Source of the DNA: Stenotrophomonas maltophilia
GTDB lineage: Bacteria > Pseudomonadota > Gammaproteobacteria > Xanthomonadales > Xanthomonadaceae
DNA length: 64,000 nucleotides
Assembly (NCBI RefSeq): GCF_006974125.1
Contig: NZ_CP037858.1
Coordinates: 930,001-994,000, forward strand
Direction of reading: 5' to 3'
Made by a program: the position numbers and the translations under genes. Under the pieces are notes generated by a model. The model searched no databases. It saw nothing but the letters and a program-made list of their open reading frames with translations, and had not been told where the DNA came from. Of the stretch, positions 36,054 to 46,288 are shown piece by piece. Positions within the stretch are counted from its first letter, which is position 1. The number at the start of each line of letters is the position of its first letter.

Positions 36054-37207
36054 GGCAGCACCAGGTCGTCACGATGGACGACGCTGCCGCCGTAGTTGTA
36101 GCCGAGCACGGCCTGGATGTCGCGCGAATGGCGGCCAGCAATGCGGCGCACGTCGTCGGCCGCGTACTGGCTGACACCGCGGGCGATGCACACGCGCCCC
36201 TGCGATGCGTCCCAGCACACCTGCACCATGTCGCCACGGCGGAACGTCCCTTCCGCACCAGTGATGCCGCCAGGCAACAGCGAAGCGCCCTTCTCGCGCA
36301 TCGCCTGTGCAGCACCGGCATCGACCAGGATCGCGCCTTCGGCCAGCGGTGCGTGCCGCAGCCAGTGTTTGCGCGCGGCCTCGCGGCTGCGCGCGGCGTG
36401 GATGCGGGTGCCGAACAGGCGATCCTGTGCCAGCGCGCGCACCACCTCCCCACTGCGTCCATTGAACAGGTAGGTCTCGATGCCGAGGCGGCCCGCCTTG
36501 GCCGCCGCTTCCAGCTTGGTGCGCATGCCACCGGTACCGGCACGTGATCCCGCCCCCCCCGCCATCGCCAGCACTTCATCATTCAATTCCGCAACATCGT
36601 GCAGCGGCCTTGCATCGGCCACGGTGCGCGGGTCGGCGCTGTACAGGCCATCGATGTCGGTGGCGATGAACAGCGCATCGGCATCGACCAGCGCCGCCAC
36701 CGTCGCCGCCAGATTATCGTTGTCACCGAGCTTGAGCTCGTCCACCGACACGGTGTCGTTCTCGTTGACTACCGGCAACGCGCCCAGCCGCAGCAGTTCG
36801 TTGAGGGTGGCGCGGGCGTTGAGGTAACGGCGACGGTTGCGCAGGTCGTCATGGGTCAGCAGAACCTGCGCCACCGGGCGCTCGAAGAAGCGCTGCCAGA
36901 GGCCGATCAGCTGGGCCTGGCCAAGGGCCGCCAAGGCCTGCCGCGCCGCCATCGCTGCGCCCGGCTCATCGGCGCGCGGCAGGATCGCGCGCCCGGCCGC
37001 CACTGCGCCGGATGACACGATCACCACTTCGCGCCCGGCCAGTACGTTGGCCGAGACGAACTGCGCCAGGCCCAGCGCATGACGTGGCGACAGTCCGCCA
37101 CCATCGGCCGCCAGCAGGCTGCTGCCGACCTTCAGCACCGCACGCCGCCACGGTGGCAGCGCCTGTTGCGGGAACGGCGAAGCGGCGTTGGCAGCGTGCA
37201 GGGTCAT
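36050..37207 (-). CDS. proB: Glutamate 5-kinase
   Basis: ProB phosphorylates glutamate, the first and feedback-controlled step of proline synthesis. The 385 residues comprise an amino-acid kinase domain (about 20-275; [31 protein letters not shown]) and a PUA domain (about 290-375). It follows a YciI gene by 11 bases and is coupled to proA. Confidence 0.96.
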   Translation of the reverse strand: MTLHAANAASPFPQQALPPWRRAVLKVGSSLLAADGGGLSPRHALGLAQFVSANVLAGREVVIVSSGAVAAGRAILPRADEPGAAMAARQALAALGQAQLIGLWQRFFERPVAQVLLTHDDLRNRRRYLNARATLNELLRLGALPVVNENDTVSVDELKLGDNDNLAATVAALVDADALFIATDIDGLYSADPRTVADARPLHDVAELNDEVLAMAGGAGSRAGTGGMRTKLEAAAKAGRLGIETYLFNGRSGEVVRALAQDRLFGTRIHAARSREAARKHWLRHAPLAEGAILVDAGAAQAMREKGASLLPGGITGAEGTFRRGDMVQVCWDASQGRVCIARGVSQYAADDVRRIAGRHSRDIQAVLGYNYGGSVVHRDDLVLP

Positions 37208-37218
37208 CGGTCAGGGTC

Positions 37219-37482
37219 TCAGCGGGTGTTCCATTCGTGCACGGTCAGGTCAGAGGCCTGCATCGTCACCAGCGGATCGGTGGCAACGATGGCCTGTGCC
37301 TGCGCCAGGCTGTCCACGTTGCACAGGACGTAGGCGCCACCGCTGCCATCGGCGAAGCCGCCGGTCAGCTGCAGCTTGCCCTGCGCCTGCAACGCATCGA
37401 GGAAGTCACGGTGCGGCTGCACGGCGGCGGCATTGAAATCGGGCCGGCGCATGGCCAGCACCAGATAGACGGTGGTCGCCAT
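37219..37482 (-). CDS. YciI-family protein within the arginine/proline operon
   Basis: The 87 residues fit the YciI family: a first beta-strand (YLVLAMRRPDF), a conserved His (PHRDFLDAL), GGFADGSGGAYVL and ATDPLV before the last strand. Function is unknown. Its ATG shares one base with the argH stop codon (TGATG), so it is coupled to argH, and proB starts 11 bases after its stop. It is only distantly like the YciI at 2650-2949. Confidence 0.85.
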   Translation of the reverse strand: MATTVYLVLAMRRPDFNAAAVQPHRDFLDALQAQGKLQLTGGFADGSGGAYVLCNVDSLAQAQAIVATDPLVTMQASDLTVHEWNTR

Positions 37483-38777
37483 CAGGCCAGCGCCTGCCAG
37501 CGCGCGCGCAGTTCATCCAGGCGCAGGTCGGCGGCCGAACCCGGCGACACACGGGCGGCCAGGCTGCCTTCCGGCGTGCGCCCCTGCCCTGCACTGTCCG
37601 CACCGGCCGCAGCGGCCTTGTAGGCCTCGCGGAACGGCACGCCGGCCACGGCCGCTTCCACGGCAACGTCGGTGGCATACATGCCTGAATCAATCGCCGC
37701 GCGGAGCTTGTCGTCACGCCATTCCAGGTTGGCCAGCAACGCCGGCAGCAGTTCCAGCGCAGCCAGACCGCGGCCGAAGCCGTGGAAGATGGCGCCCTTG
37801 GACGACTGCAGGTCGCGATGGTAGCCCGACGGCAGCGACAGCAGCTGCTCGATCTCGGTACGTGCAGCGGCCACGCTGGCGTGGGTCGCGCGCATCAGCT
37901 CGATCACGTCCGGGTTGCGCTTGTTGGGCATGATCGAGCTGCCGGTGGTGTACTGCGCCGGCAGCGCGACGAAACCGAACTCGGCACTGGTGAACAGCGA
38001 CAGGTCCCAGGCGATGCGGCGCAGGTCCAGCGTGGCGCCACCGAGCGCTTCCAGCGCGGCCAGTTCGAACTTGCCACGCGACAGCTGCGCGTAGATCGGC
38101 GAGATCTGCATGCGCGCGAAGCCGAGTGCAGCCGTGGTGTGTTCGCGGTCCAGCGGCAGGTTCACGCCGTAGCCGGCAGCCGTGCCGAGCGGATTTGCGT
38201 CGACCAGCGCATGGGTGTCGCGGGCACGGACGGCGTTGTCGATGAAGCCCTCGGCCCAGCCCGCCCACCACATGCCGGCCGAGGACACCACGGCGCGCTG
38301 GATGTGGGTGTAGCCGGGAATCGGCAGGTCCTTCTCGGCCTGCGCACGGTCCAGCGCGACCTTGGCCACTTCGGCACTGAGCTGGGCCACGCGCTGCAGC
38401 TTCTCTTTCAGCCACAGACGGGTGGCCACCAGGATCTGGTCGTTGCGGCTGCGGCCGGTGTGGATCTTGCGACCGGCATCGCCGAGCCGTTCGGTCAGGC
38501 GCGCTTCGATCGCCGAGTGACCATCCTCGTACTGGGCATCGAGCACGAAGCGGCCTTCGCGGAAGTCCTGCGCCAGCACCTCCAGCTCGCGCAGCAGGCC
38601 GGCCAGCTCATCGGCGCCGAGGATGCCGATGTGCTGCAGGCCCTGCGCATGCGCTGCGCTGGCGGCGATGTCATGCAGGAAGAACTCGCGATCGAGGATC
38701 ACGTCGTCGCCGGCGAGGAAGGTCTGGATCTGGGCGTCGACAGCGACGCCGGGCTTCTGCCAAAGAAGGTCTGCCAT
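37482..38777 (-). CDS. argH: Argininosuccinate lyase
   Basis: ArgH cleaves argininosuccinate to arginine and fumarate. The 431-residue protein has the family signature [12 protein letters not shown], the catalytic Ser loop, and TGRSRNDQ near residue 100. ATG 38777 gives the normal N-terminus ([10 protein letters not shown]); the frame opens 68 codons upstream. The C-terminal part is close to normal length. Confidence 0.95.
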   Translation of the reverse strand: MADLLWQKPGVAVDAQIQTFLAGDDVILDREFFLHDIAASAAHAQGLQHIGILGADELAGLLRELEVLAQDFREGRFVLDAQYEDGHSAIEARLTERLGDAGRKIHTGRSRNDQILVATRLWLKEKLQRVAQLSAEVAKVALDRAQAEKDLPIPGYTHIQRAVVSSAGMWWAGWAEGFIDNAVRARDTHALVDANPLGTAAGYGVNLPLDREHTTAALGFARMQISPIYAQLSRGKFELAALEALGGATLDLRRIAWDLSLFTSAEFGFVALPAQYTTGSSIMPNKRNPDVIELMRATHASVAAARTEIEQLLSLPSGYHRDLQSSKGAIFHGFGRGLAALELLPALLANLEWRDDKLRAAIDSGMYATDVAVEAAVAGVPFREAYKAAAAGADSAGQGRTPEGSLAARVSPGSAADLRLDELRARWQALA

Positions 38778-38797
38778 GGGGGCTCCGGAAGGCGGGA

Positions 38798-39751
38798 TCA
38801 GTGCGGGATCGACGTCAGTTCGTCGATGCCCAGCGCGAGGTTGAGGTTCTGCATGGCCTGGGTGGCCGCGCCCTTCAGCAGGTTGTCCAGGGTCGCCACC
38901 ACCACCACCCGCTTGCCGCCCGGGGCCAGGGTGAAGCCACCGACCTGGGCACCGTGGCGGCCGGCGATGCGGCTGACCCACGGCGCTTCATCCATCACTT
39001 CGATCAGGGGTTCGCCGGCATAGGCCTGCTGGAAGCGCTCGATGATCTGCTCGCGGGTCTGCACGCGGTTCAGCCACAGGTTGGCGGTGAGCGTGATGCC
39101 ACGGAAATGCGGCGCGACGTGGGGCATGAACTCAACCGCCACGCCCAACTGCACCGACACCTCGCGCTCATGCACGTGGTTGGTCAGCGCATACGGCATC
39201 AGGTTGTCGGCCAGCAGTTCGACGTTGTTCTTGTCCGACGGCGTGGTACCGGCGCCGGAGTAGCCGGAGACACCGAAGCACTGCGGCGGACCGGCCAGCA
39301 GGTCCAGCAGCGGCTGCACCGCCAGCTGCATCGCCGTGGCATAGCAGCCCGGGTTGCTGATGTGCTTCTGACCGTTGTAGCGGCCGCGGGTCAGCTCCGG
39401 CAGGCCGTAGTACCAGCTGCTGTCGAAGCGGTAGTCGGCCGAGAGGTCGACGATGACGGTGTCCGGTTTCGCGGTTTCAAGCGCGGCCACGAACGGTGCG
39501 GCCAGGCCATTGGGGAGGGCGAGGATCACCGCATCCACGCCCTTGGCGGCCACCGCGTCGGCGTCCAGGTTCTCGTACTGCAGGTCACCCTGGAATTCCG
39601 GATGGTGATCGGACAGGCGCTGCCCGGCGCGCTCGCGCGAGGACACGAAGGCCAGTTTCAGGCGTGGATGGGCTGCCACCAGCTTGATCAGCTCGGCGCC
39701 GGTATGGCCGCGGGCACCGACGATGCCCAGGGTGAAAGTCGAATCGTTCAT
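38798..39751 (-). CDS. argC: N-acetyl-gamma-glutamyl-phosphate reductase
   Basis: ArgC makes N-acetylglutamate semialdehyde. The 317-residue protein has the NADP-binding start [15 protein letters not shown] and the catalytic Cys in [12 protein letters not shown] 39751 overlaps the stop of the upstream GNAT gene (ATGA). Confidence 0.95.
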   Translation of the reverse strand: MNDSTFTLGIVGARGHTGAELIKLVAAHPRLKLAFVSSRERAGQRLSDHHPEFQGDLQYENLDADAVAAKGVDAVILALPNGLAAPFVAALETAKPDTVIVDLSADYRFDSSWYYGLPELTRGRYNGQKHISNPGCYATAMQLAVQPLLDLLAGPPQCFGVSGYSGAGTTPSDKNNVELLADNLMPYALTNHVHEREVSVQLGVAVEFMPHVAPHFRGITLTANLWLNRVQTREQIIERFQQAYAGEPLIEVMDEAPWVSRIAGRHGAQVGGFTLAPGGKRVVVVATLDNLLKGAATQAMQNLNLALGIDELTSIPH

Positions 39752-40350
39752 GCGTGACTGTCCAGGCGGTACTGCAGGTGGCGCTTCACGCCCTGCCATT
39801 CCGCATCGATGATGGAAAAGATGACGGTGTCGCGCGGCGTGCCATCGGCATGCCGCTTGTGGTTGCGCAGCACGCCATCCTGCTTGGCGCCGAGGCGGGC
39901 AATGGCGGTACGCGAAGTGGCGTTGAACCAGCTGGTTTCCAGCACCACGCTGATGCAGCCCATCGTTTCGAAGGCGTGCTGCAGCAACAACAGCTTGGCT
40001 TCGGTATTGGCACCGGTGCGATGCACGCGCGGCGTGTACCAGGTGTAGCCGAGGCTGAGTTTCGGCACGCCGGCATCCATATCGTAGAAGCGCGTGCTGC
40101 CGATGATCTCACCGGCAGCATCGCGGATCACGAATGGAAGCACCTTGCCTTCGGCCTGCGCCTGCAGCGCGGCCTGCACATAGGCCTCGGCCCGCTCCGG
40201 CGACGGCACCTGCGTGTACCAGAGCTGGTCCAGCCCGCTGCCGTCCAGCGCAGCGCGCAGGCCCGGCACATGTTCCATCTGCAGCGGCTGCAGCATCACG
40301 TGCTGGCCGCGCAGGGTGGGTACCGAACTCCAGGCGTCGGGGTTGCTCAT
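39748..40350 (-). CDS. GNAT-family N-acetyltransferase (RimJ/RimL-like)
   Basis: The 200-residue protein resembles RimJ/RimL acetyltransferases: [16 protein letters not shown] near the start, [10 protein letters not shown] (strand beta4), [14 protein letters not shown] (acetyl-CoA loop region) and a C-terminal [30 protein letters not shown]. The substrate is unknown. It is locked between argAB (3-base gap) and argC (4-base overlap), so a role tied to acetylated arginine intermediates is tempting but unproven. The fused ArgA/B already supplies acetylglutamate synthesis. Confidence 0.88.
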   Translation of the reverse strand: MSNPDAWSSVPTLRGQHVMLQPLQMEHVPGLRAALDGSGLDQLWYTQVPSPERAEAYVQAALQAQAEGKVLPFVIRDAAGEIIGSTRFYDMDAGVPKLSLGYTWYTPRVHRTGANTEAKLLLLQHAFETMGCISVVLETSWFNATSRTAIARLGAKQDGVLRNHKRHADGTPRDTVIFSIIDAEWQGVKRHLQYRLDSHA

Positions 40351-40353
40351 CGC

Positions 40354-41682
40354 TCAGCCCTGCAGGCTTGGTGTGCGCTTGGCGCAGTGGTCGACATAGG
40401 TGCGGATGCGATCGATGCCATCGGCACCGAACCAGAACACCTTCCACTGATCCTGCTTGTAGCAGCCATCGGACTCGGCGTAGTAGAAGTGATTGATCGG
40501 GTTGCCATGGCGCGAGCGCCAGAACAGCTGCGGGGTTTCCTCCAGCATCACGTTCCAGACCGCACGACCGAGGCCTTCGCCCTGTGCGTCGTCGAGCACG
40601 GCGAACTTGTCCAAGTACACGCCTTCGGCTTCGTCAGTGAGTATCACCGCGGTGCGGTAGTTCTCGCTGACATAGGCACGCAGCAGCTTCGTCTTTTCGA
40701 AGTACTCCGGTACCAGGGTGCGGCCGAAGCTGGATTCGATCAGGCCCTTCAGGCGCGGCAGGTCCAGTTCGTTCCAGGCAGTGGCGCGCAGCACCTTTTC
40801 GCCCTTGCGCACCAGCGTGCCCGAGCCCTTGTGGGTGAACAGTTCCTTGGCCAGGTCGGCCGGGCGGGTGATCGACACCGACGATTCCAGCGGCAGGCGG
40901 TCGAGCAGATCCTTGATCTGTTCGATCTTCACCTTCATGCCGCCGTGGATCCACGGCTGCGCGATCAGGTGGTCATACTCGGTGGACAGGTTGATCGAAT
41001 CGATCACGTTGCCCTGCTCATCCAGCAGGCCACCGGTGCCGGTCAGGAAGATGATCTTGTACGGCTGCAGTTCCTGCACCAGCTCGTTGGCGGCGAAGTC
41101 GGCGTTGACGTTGAGGATCTGGCCACCGGCGGTCTCGCCCAGGCTGGTGATGACCGGAATCGAGCCGGCACGCAGGCTGGCCTCGATCGGTGCCAGGTTG
41201 ACCTTCTTCACTTCGCCGACCAGGCCGTAGGTGTCCACGTCCAGGTACTCGGCCTCGAACACGCCGCCGGTGATCGAGGTGGCACGCGCGCCGTTCTGCT
41301 GCAGGGCTTCGACCAGCCGCAGGTTGGACTGCTGGAACACCCGGCGCACGATCGCCAGCGCTTCCGGCGAGGTCACGCGCAGGCCGTTCACGGTCTGCTT
41401 GTCGATGCCGGCCGCCGACAGCTCGGCATCCAGCTGCGGGCCGGCGCCGTGCAGCACGATCGGGGTCAGGCCGACTTCCTGCAGGAACGACAGCGAGGAG
41501 GTCAGCGCGTCGAGGTCATCGCGCAGCACCGCGCCGCCGACCTTGACCACGGCGAAGCGCTTGGCATCCAGCTGCGAAAAGCGCTTGAGGTACTGGCTGA
41601 TCTCCTTCGCGCTGGCCATGCTGGAAAGCAGGCGCACGATGGTCTGGCGGGTCTGGCGGTGGGGCTGGAGGGCAGGAGACAT
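40354..41682 (-). CDS. argAB: Bifunctional N-acetylglutamate synthase/kinase
   Basis: The protein makes N-acetylglutamate and then phosphorylates it. The 442 residues comprise an amino-acid kinase domain (about 25-290; [37 protein letters not shown]) fused to a GNAT synthase domain (about 295-440; [17 protein letters not shown]). This vertebrate-like NAGS/K fusion is typical of xanthomonads. A downstream in-frame ATG (residue 22) is possible, but the longer start matches the family. Confidence 0.94.
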   Translation of the reverse strand: MSPALQPHRQTRQTIVRLLSSMASAKEISQYLKRFSQLDAKRFAVVKVGGAVLRDDLDALTSSLSFLQEVGLTPIVLHGAGPQLDAELSAAGIDKQTVNGLRVTSPEALAIVRRVFQQSNLRLVEALQQNGARATSITGGVFEAEYLDVDTYGLVGEVKKVNLAPIEASLRAGSIPVITSLGETAGGQILNVNADFAANELVQELQPYKIIFLTGTGGLLDEQGNVIDSINLSTEYDHLIAQPWIHGGMKVKIEQIKDLLDRLPLESSVSITRPADLAKELFTHKGSGTLVRKGEKVLRATAWNELDLPRLKGLIESSFGRTLVPEYFEKTKLLRAYVSENYRTAVILTDEAEGVYLDKFAVLDDAQGEGLGRAVWNVMLEETPQLFWRSRHGNPINHFYYAESDGCYKQDQWKVFWFGADGIDRIRTYVDHCAKRTPSLQG

Positions 41683-41707
41683 TTCGGTTTCGTCGGAAAG
41701 GGAAGAA

Positions 41708-42796
41708 TCAGGCGCCGGCGGCGATGATGCGCTGCACGGCGTCGGTGTAGCGCTGCAGCTGGTCCAGCGTCACGAACTCATCGGCGGTGTGGGCCTGGGC
41801 GATGTCACCCGGGCCGAACACCAGGGTGGTGTAACCGGCGGCGGAGAACAGCGAGGCTTCGGTCCAGAAATCCACCGCGTTGCCGATCGGCAGGTCCAGC
41901 GCATCGGCCACGTCGCGCGCCAGCAGGCGGCGGTTTTCGGCTTCGGCAATGTCGCCGGCCGGCAGGCTGGGACCACGGAACGTTTCAGTGAACACGGCAG
42001 CTTCCGGTTCGGCGAAACCGGCGAAGGTCGCCAGCAGGCCATCAATGTCCATCGACGGCAGCGGGCGGAACCCGAACCGTACTTCGGCAGCCGGTGCGAT
42101 CATGTTGGCCTTGATCCCGCCTTCGACGCGGCCGATGTTGAAGCGCAGGCCGGTCAACCCACCGAAACGTGCCGAGGCCAGCGATTCCACATGGTCCAGC
42201 GCGCGGCTACCCCAGCGCATGGCCTGGTGCAGCGCGCTGGCGGCCGCATCCTGCTTGCCCGAGGCGTGCCCGGCGCGGCCGGCGAACTGCATCAGCACCG
42301 AACTGATGCCACGATGCGCGAGCACCGCTTCGCTCATGGTCGGTTCGGCCACCAGTACCGCTTCATACGGCAGGCCACGGGCCAGGAACGCAGCGATGCA
42401 GCGCGGGTCGTTGGCTTCTTCATCGCTGGAGAACAGGAACGCGGCATCGCCATCGCTGGCATTGGCCGCAGCCAGCAGTGCAGCGGCCGCGCCCTTGATG
42501 TCACACACGCCCAGGCCGACCACGCGGTCGTCCAGGCGGCGCATCACGTGCGGGTCGGCACTCCAGTGCGGCGAGTCCGGCACGGTATCCAGATGCACGT
42601 TGAACAGGTACTTCGGCGTCCCGCGCACGGCGTACAGGCTGACTGCACCTGCACCGTGGTCGATCACCTCGACGTTGAACCCGGGCAGGTTCGCGCGCAG
42701 GTAATCGAAGATGCCACCGGTGGTGATCGCACGCGGCGGGTTGCGGGTGTCGAAGGACACCAGCGCCTGCAGGTGATCGAGCGTCTGTTCAAGCAT
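41708..42796 (-). CDS. argE': N-acetyl-L-citrulline deacetylase (ArgE-like)
   Basis: This M20 metallohydrolase removes the acetyl group from acetylcitrulline, a step specific to the pathway with acetylornithine carbamoyltransferase. Metal ligands are visible in HLDTVPD (His68, Asp70), the Asp in CDIKGAA, and SSDEE with the catalytic Glu. The 362-residue length is normal from ATG 42796; the frame opens 11 codons earlier. Assignment to acetylcitrulline rather than acetylornithine rests on the neighbouring argF'. Confidence 0.92.
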   Translation of the reverse strand: MLEQTLDHLQALVSFDTRNPPRAITTGGIFDYLRANLPGFNVEVIDHGAGAVSLYAVRGTPKYLFNVHLDTVPDSPHWSADPHVMRRLDDRVVGLGVCDIKGAAAALLAAANASDGDAAFLFSSDEEANDPRCIAAFLARGLPYEAVLVAEPTMSEAVLAHRGISSVLMQFAGRAGHASGKQDAAASALHQAMRWGSRALDHVESLASARFGGLTGLRFNIGRVEGGIKANMIAPAAEVRFGFRPLPSMDIDGLLATFAGFAEPEAAVFTETFRGPSLPAGDIAEAENRRLLARDVADALDLPIGNAVDFWTEASLFSAAGYTTLVFGPGDIAQAHTADEFVTLDQLQRYTDAVQRIIAAGA

Positions 42797-42818
42797 GAAA
42801 CAAAGATCCTGTGGAATT

Positions 42819-42842
42819 CCGCCGGGCATGGCCCGGCGCTAC
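42819..42842 (-). repeat. SMAG palindrome between argE' and argG
   Basis: On the minus strand the copy reads GTAGCGCCGGGCCATGCCCG. It lies in the 148-bp gap of the operon. Confidence 0.85.
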
Positions 42843-42862
42843 CGTGATGCGTCTGGTGGAGA

Positions 42863-42885
42863 GCCCCCTTCTTGTTGAAGGGGGC
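42863..42885. other. Intercistronic hairpin between argG and argE'
   Basis: GCCCCCTTC and GAAGGGGGC form a perfect 9-bp stem with a 5-base loop. No T tract follows on either strand, so it is more likely an mRNA-stabilising or processing hairpin than a terminator. Confidence 0.6.
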
Positions 42886-42944
42886 GCGCCAACGGCGCAG
42901 GGTTAAGGCGGAATGCGCGGGAGACGCGCGCGCAATTCAATCGC

Positions 42945-44138
42945 TCAGCGATTGACTTGCGCGTAAAGCGTCGAGCTCATGCCGAACAGCTTGATGAAGC
43001 CCTCCGCCTCCTCCACGCCCCAGTCGGCCGACTGCGCGTAGGTGGCGCCCTTGGTGTTGAGCAGGTGCGGCGACTTCACCGCCACTGCATCAACACGGCC
43101 ACCACGTGTTTCCAGCACCACTTCGCCGTTCACCTTGGCCTGCGAGGACTTCAGGAAGGCTTCGATGTCGGTCTTCAGCGGGTCGTGGTAGAAGCCTTCG
43201 TACACCAGCTCCACCCACTTGCGCGCCACGTCCGGCTTGAAGCGGTTCTGCTGCTTGGTCAGCACCGCATCTTCCAGCGCGCGGTGTGCGGCCAGCAGCG
43301 AAACCAGGCCCGGGGCCTCGAACACGATGCGGCCCTTCAGGCCGATCACGGTGTCGCCAGTGTACACGCCGCGGCCAACGCCGTACGGGGCGAACAGCTT
43401 GTTGAGCTGGGCCAGGATCTGGTCACCCGGCAGCGCCTTGCCGTTCAGTTCGACGGCTTCGCCTTCGACAAACTTCAGGGTGACGGTCAGGGCCTGTTCC
43501 GGCCACTCGCTGCGCGGCGCGCACCAGCCACGGGCGCCTTCGCCCGGGGCTTCCCAACGGTCGATCTCGCCGCCGGACATGGTCAGGCCCAGCAGGTTCT
43601 CGTTGATGGTGTAGGCCTGCTGCTTGGCGCGCACGCCGAAGCCGCGCTCTTCCAGGTACTTCTGCTCGTAGGCGCGGGTCTGGGTGTGCTCCTTCTGGAT
43701 TTCGCGGATCGGCGCGATGATCTGGTAGTCACCCAGCGCCTTCACGGCCAGGTCGAAGCGGACCTGGTCGTTGCCCATGCCGGTGCAGCCGTGGGCGATG
43801 ATGTTGGTGCCCAGTTCGGCGGCACGCTTCAGCGCGGCATCAACGATCAGGTAACGGTCGGACACCAGCAGCGGGTACTGGCCCTGGTAGCCCTCGCCAG
43901 CCCACACGAACGGCTTGACGAAGCCTTCCCAGATGGCCGGGCCACCGTTGACGGTGACATGGCTGGCCACGCCCAGTTCGGCGGCGCGCTTCTCGATGAA
44001 ATCGCGCTCTTCATCATCCACGCCGCCGGTGTCGGCGAACACGGTGTGCACGTTGTAGCCACGCTCCTGCAGGTACGGCACGCAGAAGCTGGTATCCAGG
44101 CCGCCGGAGAAGGCGAGAACGACGTCTTTGTTGCTCAT
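42945..44138 (-). CDS. argG: Argininosuccinate synthase
   Basis: ArgG joins citrulline and aspartate with ATP. The 397 residues begin with the P-loop of N-type ATP pyrophosphatases ([11 protein letters not shown]) and contain [12 protein letters not shown], which is typical. ATG 44138 has GGGGG-rich sequence upstream; the ORF opens five codons earlier. The gap to argF' is 68 bp and holds a SMAG copy. Confidence 0.96.
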   Translation of the reverse strand: MSNKDVVLAFSGGLDTSFCVPYLQERGYNVHTVFADTGGVDDEERDFIEKRAAELGVASHVTVNGGPAIWEGFVKPFVWAGEGYQGQYPLLVSDRYLIVDAALKRAAELGTNIIAHGCTGMGNDQVRFDLAVKALGDYQIIAPIREIQKEHTQTRAYEQKYLEERGFGVRAKQQAYTINENLLGLTMSGGEIDRWEAPGEGARGWCAPRSEWPEQALTVTLKFVEGEAVELNGKALPGDQILAQLNKLFAPYGVGRGVYTGDTVIGLKGRIVFEAPGLVSLLAAHRALEDAVLTKQQNRFKPDVARKWVELVYEGFYHDPLKTDIEAFLKSSQAKVNGEVVLETRGGRVDAVAVKSPHLLNTKGATYAQSADWGVEEAEGFIKLFGMSSTLYAQVNR

Positions 44139-44162
44139 GGGGGTAATGTCCAATCAGGTGGG

Positions 44163-44186
44163 GTAGCGCCAGGCCATGCCCGGCGG
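44163..44186 (+). repeat. SMAG palindrome between argF' and argG
   Basis: GTAGCGCCAGGCCATGCCCG, a slightly imperfect palindrome, lies between the first two genes of the operon. Confidence 0.78.
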
Positions 44187-44206
44187 ATTGTTTCAATGCT
44201 TGGGAA

Positions 44207-45217
44207 TCAGCGCCCGGCAACCGCGGCCATGATCGCCTTCTGCACGTGCAGGCGGTTCTCGGCTTCGTTGATGGCGATGCACTGCGGCGAATCCATCACC
44301 GCGTCGGTCGCCTTCACGTTGCGGCGCAGCGGCAGGCAGTGGCTGAACACACCGTTGTTGGTCAGCGCCATCTTCCGCTCGTCCACGATGAAGTGCTTGA
44401 ACTGGTCGCGGATCGGCTTTTCCGGCTCCCAGTTGCCGAAGAACGGCAGCGCGCCCCAGCTCTTGGCGTAGACCACGTCGGCGCCGGCGTAGGCGCTGTC
44501 GATGTCATGGCTGATCTTCAGCGAACCGCCGCTCTCGGCCACGTTCTGCTCGGCCCAGCCCATGTAGCGGTCATCGAGGATGTAGTCGGCGGTCGGGCAC
44601 AGCAGGGTCACGTCCATGCCCATGCGGGTGGCGATGGTCAGCGCCGAGTTGGCCACCGCAGTGTTCAACGGCTTGGGGTGGTAGGTCCAGGTCAGCACGT
44701 ACTTCTTGCCGCGCAGGTCCTGGGTGCCGAAGTGCTCCTGCAGGGCCATGACGTGGGCCAGCTCCTGGCACGGATGGGTGATGGTCTCCATGTTGATGAC
44801 CGGCACCGGCGAATACCTGGCGAAGCTGTTGAGGACGATGTCCTGGCGGTCGTAGGCCCAGTCGATGAACTTGGGGAACGCACGCACGGCGATGATGTCG
44901 CAGTAACGGCCCAGCACCTTGGCCACTTCAGCGATGTGCTCTTCGGTGTCGCCGTCCATCACCGTACCGAGGTTGAACTCGATCGGCCACGCATCCTTGC
45001 CCGGCTGCAGCACCACCGCGTGGGCACCGAGCTGGAACGCGCCCAGTTCGAAGCTGGTGCGGGTGCGCATGGACGGGTTGAAGAACACCAGCGCGATCGA
45101 CTTGCCCTTGAGCTGGTCGCCGAGCTTGTTGCGCTTGAACAGCGCGGCCTGGGTCAGCAGCGCGTCAAGTTCGCTGCGGCTCCAGTCCTGGGTGTTCAGG
45201 AAGTGCTTGGGGGACAT
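44207..45217 (-). CDS. argF': N-acetyl-L-ornithine carbamoyltransferase (AOTCase)
   Basis: The enzyme transfers carbamoyl phosphate to N-acetylornithine rather than ornithine, making acetylcitrulline. The 336-residue protein shows the carbamoyl-phosphate motif SMRTRTS, HPCQELAH, and the substrate loop HCLPLRRNVKATDAV. It matches the Xanthomonas campestris AOTCase closely over its length, as I remember that sequence. ATG 45217 is favoured over the adjacent ATG 45220 by spacing from AAGGAA. It heads the ten-gene operon. Confidence 0.95.
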   Translation of the reverse strand: MSPKHFLNTQDWSRSELDALLTQAALFKRNKLGDQLKGKSIALVFFNPSMRTRTSFELGAFQLGAHAVVLQPGKDAWPIEFNLGTVMDGDTEEHIAEVAKVLGRYCDIIAVRAFPKFIDWAYDRQDIVLNSFARYSPVPVINMETITHPCQELAHVMALQEHFGTQDLRGKKYVLTWTYHPKPLNTAVANSALTIATRMGMDVTLLCPTADYILDDRYMGWAEQNVAESGGSLKISHDIDSAYAGADVVYAKSWGALPFFGNWEPEKPIRDQFKHFIVDERKMALTNNGVFSHCLPLRRNVKATDAVMDSPQCIAINEAENRLHVQKAIMAAVAGR

Positions 45218-45536
45218 CATCTTTCCTTGCGTGGCGGCGCCGGGTTCGACGCAGTGGAAGGGAAAAGCAGGAACCAAAGGTGGATCGAAAAGGTTGCAGT
45301 TGCAGCTTTCAGAACGCGGAAACGAAAAAACCCAGCCGGCGGGCTGGGTTTTTTTCGGACGAACAGCAAAAAGCTCCGGTTACCCAGCGAGGATGTGGGG
45401 TTCCGGTCGACGCGCACGCGAGGTCATGCCCGACGCCTGTCGGGCTGCGCTGCTGTCGTGCTGGAAGTCGGTGAGCTTCATGGCCGACAATCTTTGCATG
45501 CGGCCGGAGCCGGCGCAAGGGGCCGGGGTCGCAGAA
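45218..45536. other. Gene-free region upstream of the arginine operon
   Basis: These 319 bases contain a strong bidirectional terminator (45325-45355) and a 7-bp hairpin at 45428-45445 (GCCCGAC/GTCGGGC) without a T tract. The argF' promoter must lie within the 105 bp after the terminator, but no clear -35/-10 pair or ArgR box was recognised. No gene is seen. Confidence 0.6.
45325..45355. terminator. Bidirectional rho-independent terminator
   Basis: AAAAAACCCAGCC and GGCTGGGTTTTTT form a 13-bp stem with a 4-base loop, with T tracts on both strands. It probably ends the transcript of the gene at 45537-46121 and insulates the arg operon. Confidence 0.92.
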
Positions 45537-46121
45537 TCAGGGATTGCCGGCTGCGCCCTGCTCGGGGCCGACCCAGGGGGTGATCGAGACCCGGATCTTG
45601 AGCCGGTTGCCGGGGTCTTCCGGCAGCCGCGAGCGGTACTTGGTGCCCTTGTAGACGTAGTCCACGTCGTAGGCGATGGGGCGGCGGAATTCACGCCCGA
45701 CCGGCACGATGCGGCAGTCACGGGTCAGCATCGGGCCATTGTTGGCCGGCGCCGGGGTCGGCGTCTCGGTCGCGGCCTCCTCAGGGATCTCCTCGTCACT
45801 GCGCTTGAACATCGAGCGCACCGAATCCCAGAAGCGGCCGATCCGGCCCTTGTCCTCGACAGGCTCTTCGCCGGTCACGTTGACAGGGGCCAGGGTACGG
45901 GTCGAGATCGGCTCGCAGTGCTCCTCGGTGCGGGTCGCGCGCAGGGTCTGGAACACCGGCTCGACGTTCAGCACCTGCGCATAGTCGAACTTCACGTTCT
46001 CGACGATCACCACACGGTTGCGCGGCTCGGCGTCCTGCGCCTGGGCCACGGCAGCCGTCGCCGACAGGCAGGCCAGGGTCAGCAACACGGTGGATTTCAG
46101 TGGCGACGGGAGCAAGGACAC
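45537..46121 (-). CDS. Secreted YcfJ/UmoD-like protein without glycine zipper
   Basis: The 194 residues begin with a signal peptide (LLPSPLKSTVLLTLACLSATAAVAQA, cleavage near 31). The N-terminal mature part (VKFDYAQVLNVEPVFQTL) and the C-terminal part (AYDVDYVYKGTKYRSRLPEDPGNRLKIRVSI) resemble YcfJ/UmoD-type envelope proteins. The Gly-zipper between these parts is replaced by an acidic, Pro-rich linker (about 95-130). GTG 46121 lacks a ribosome site but has TACACT six bases upstream, so the mRNA may be leaderless. Longer in-frame starts exist but would hide the signal peptide. Function is unknown. Confidence 0.72.
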   Translation of the reverse strand: MSLLPSPLKSTVLLTLACLSATAAVAQAQDAEPRNRVVIVENVKFDYAQVLNVEPVFQTLRATRTEEHCEPISTRTLAPVNVTGEEPVEDKGRIGRFWDSVRSMFKRSDEEIPEEAATETPTPAPANNGPMLTRDCRIVPVGREFRRPIAYDVDYVYKGTKYRSRLPEDPGNRLKIRVSITPWVGPEQGAAGNP

Positions 46122-46192
46122 GGCAATAGTGTAGGCAGTGACGAGCGCAAGGGGCTGAACATTACCCGTCCACGCCGCTCCTGCCCACCCCA

Positions 46193-46240
46193 CCTTGGGT
46201 GAAGCCGGCGTCCACCGGTGGCAACCGGTGCACCCAAAGG
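46193..46240. promoter_or_regulatory. Nested palindrome upstream of cysS
   Basis: CACCGGT-GGCA-ACCGGTG (46213-46230) is flanked by CCTTGGGTG (46193) and CACCCAAAGG (46231), making a two-level inverted repeat. It ends 14 bases before the likely cysS -10 box, the position of a -35 region, so it could be an operator. It could also act on the divergent gene. Confidence 0.5.
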
Positions 46241-46254
46241 GGGCCGACACGTTC

Positions 46255-46260
46255 TAAAAT
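46255..46260 (+). promoter_or_regulatory. Probable -10 box of cysS
   Basis: TAAAAT lies 28 bases before the cysS ATG. The leader that would follow is short, C-rich and has no Shine-Dalgarno. Confidence 0.5.
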
Positions 46261-46288
46261 CACAGGCTTGTCCCCCAGCCACACCCCC

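Noticed and set aside
45325..45355. Attenuator for the arginine operon
   Set aside because: The terminator is strong and bidirectional, 105 bp before argF', and no leader peptide with Arg codons or alternative stem was seen. Termination of the upstream gene explains it.
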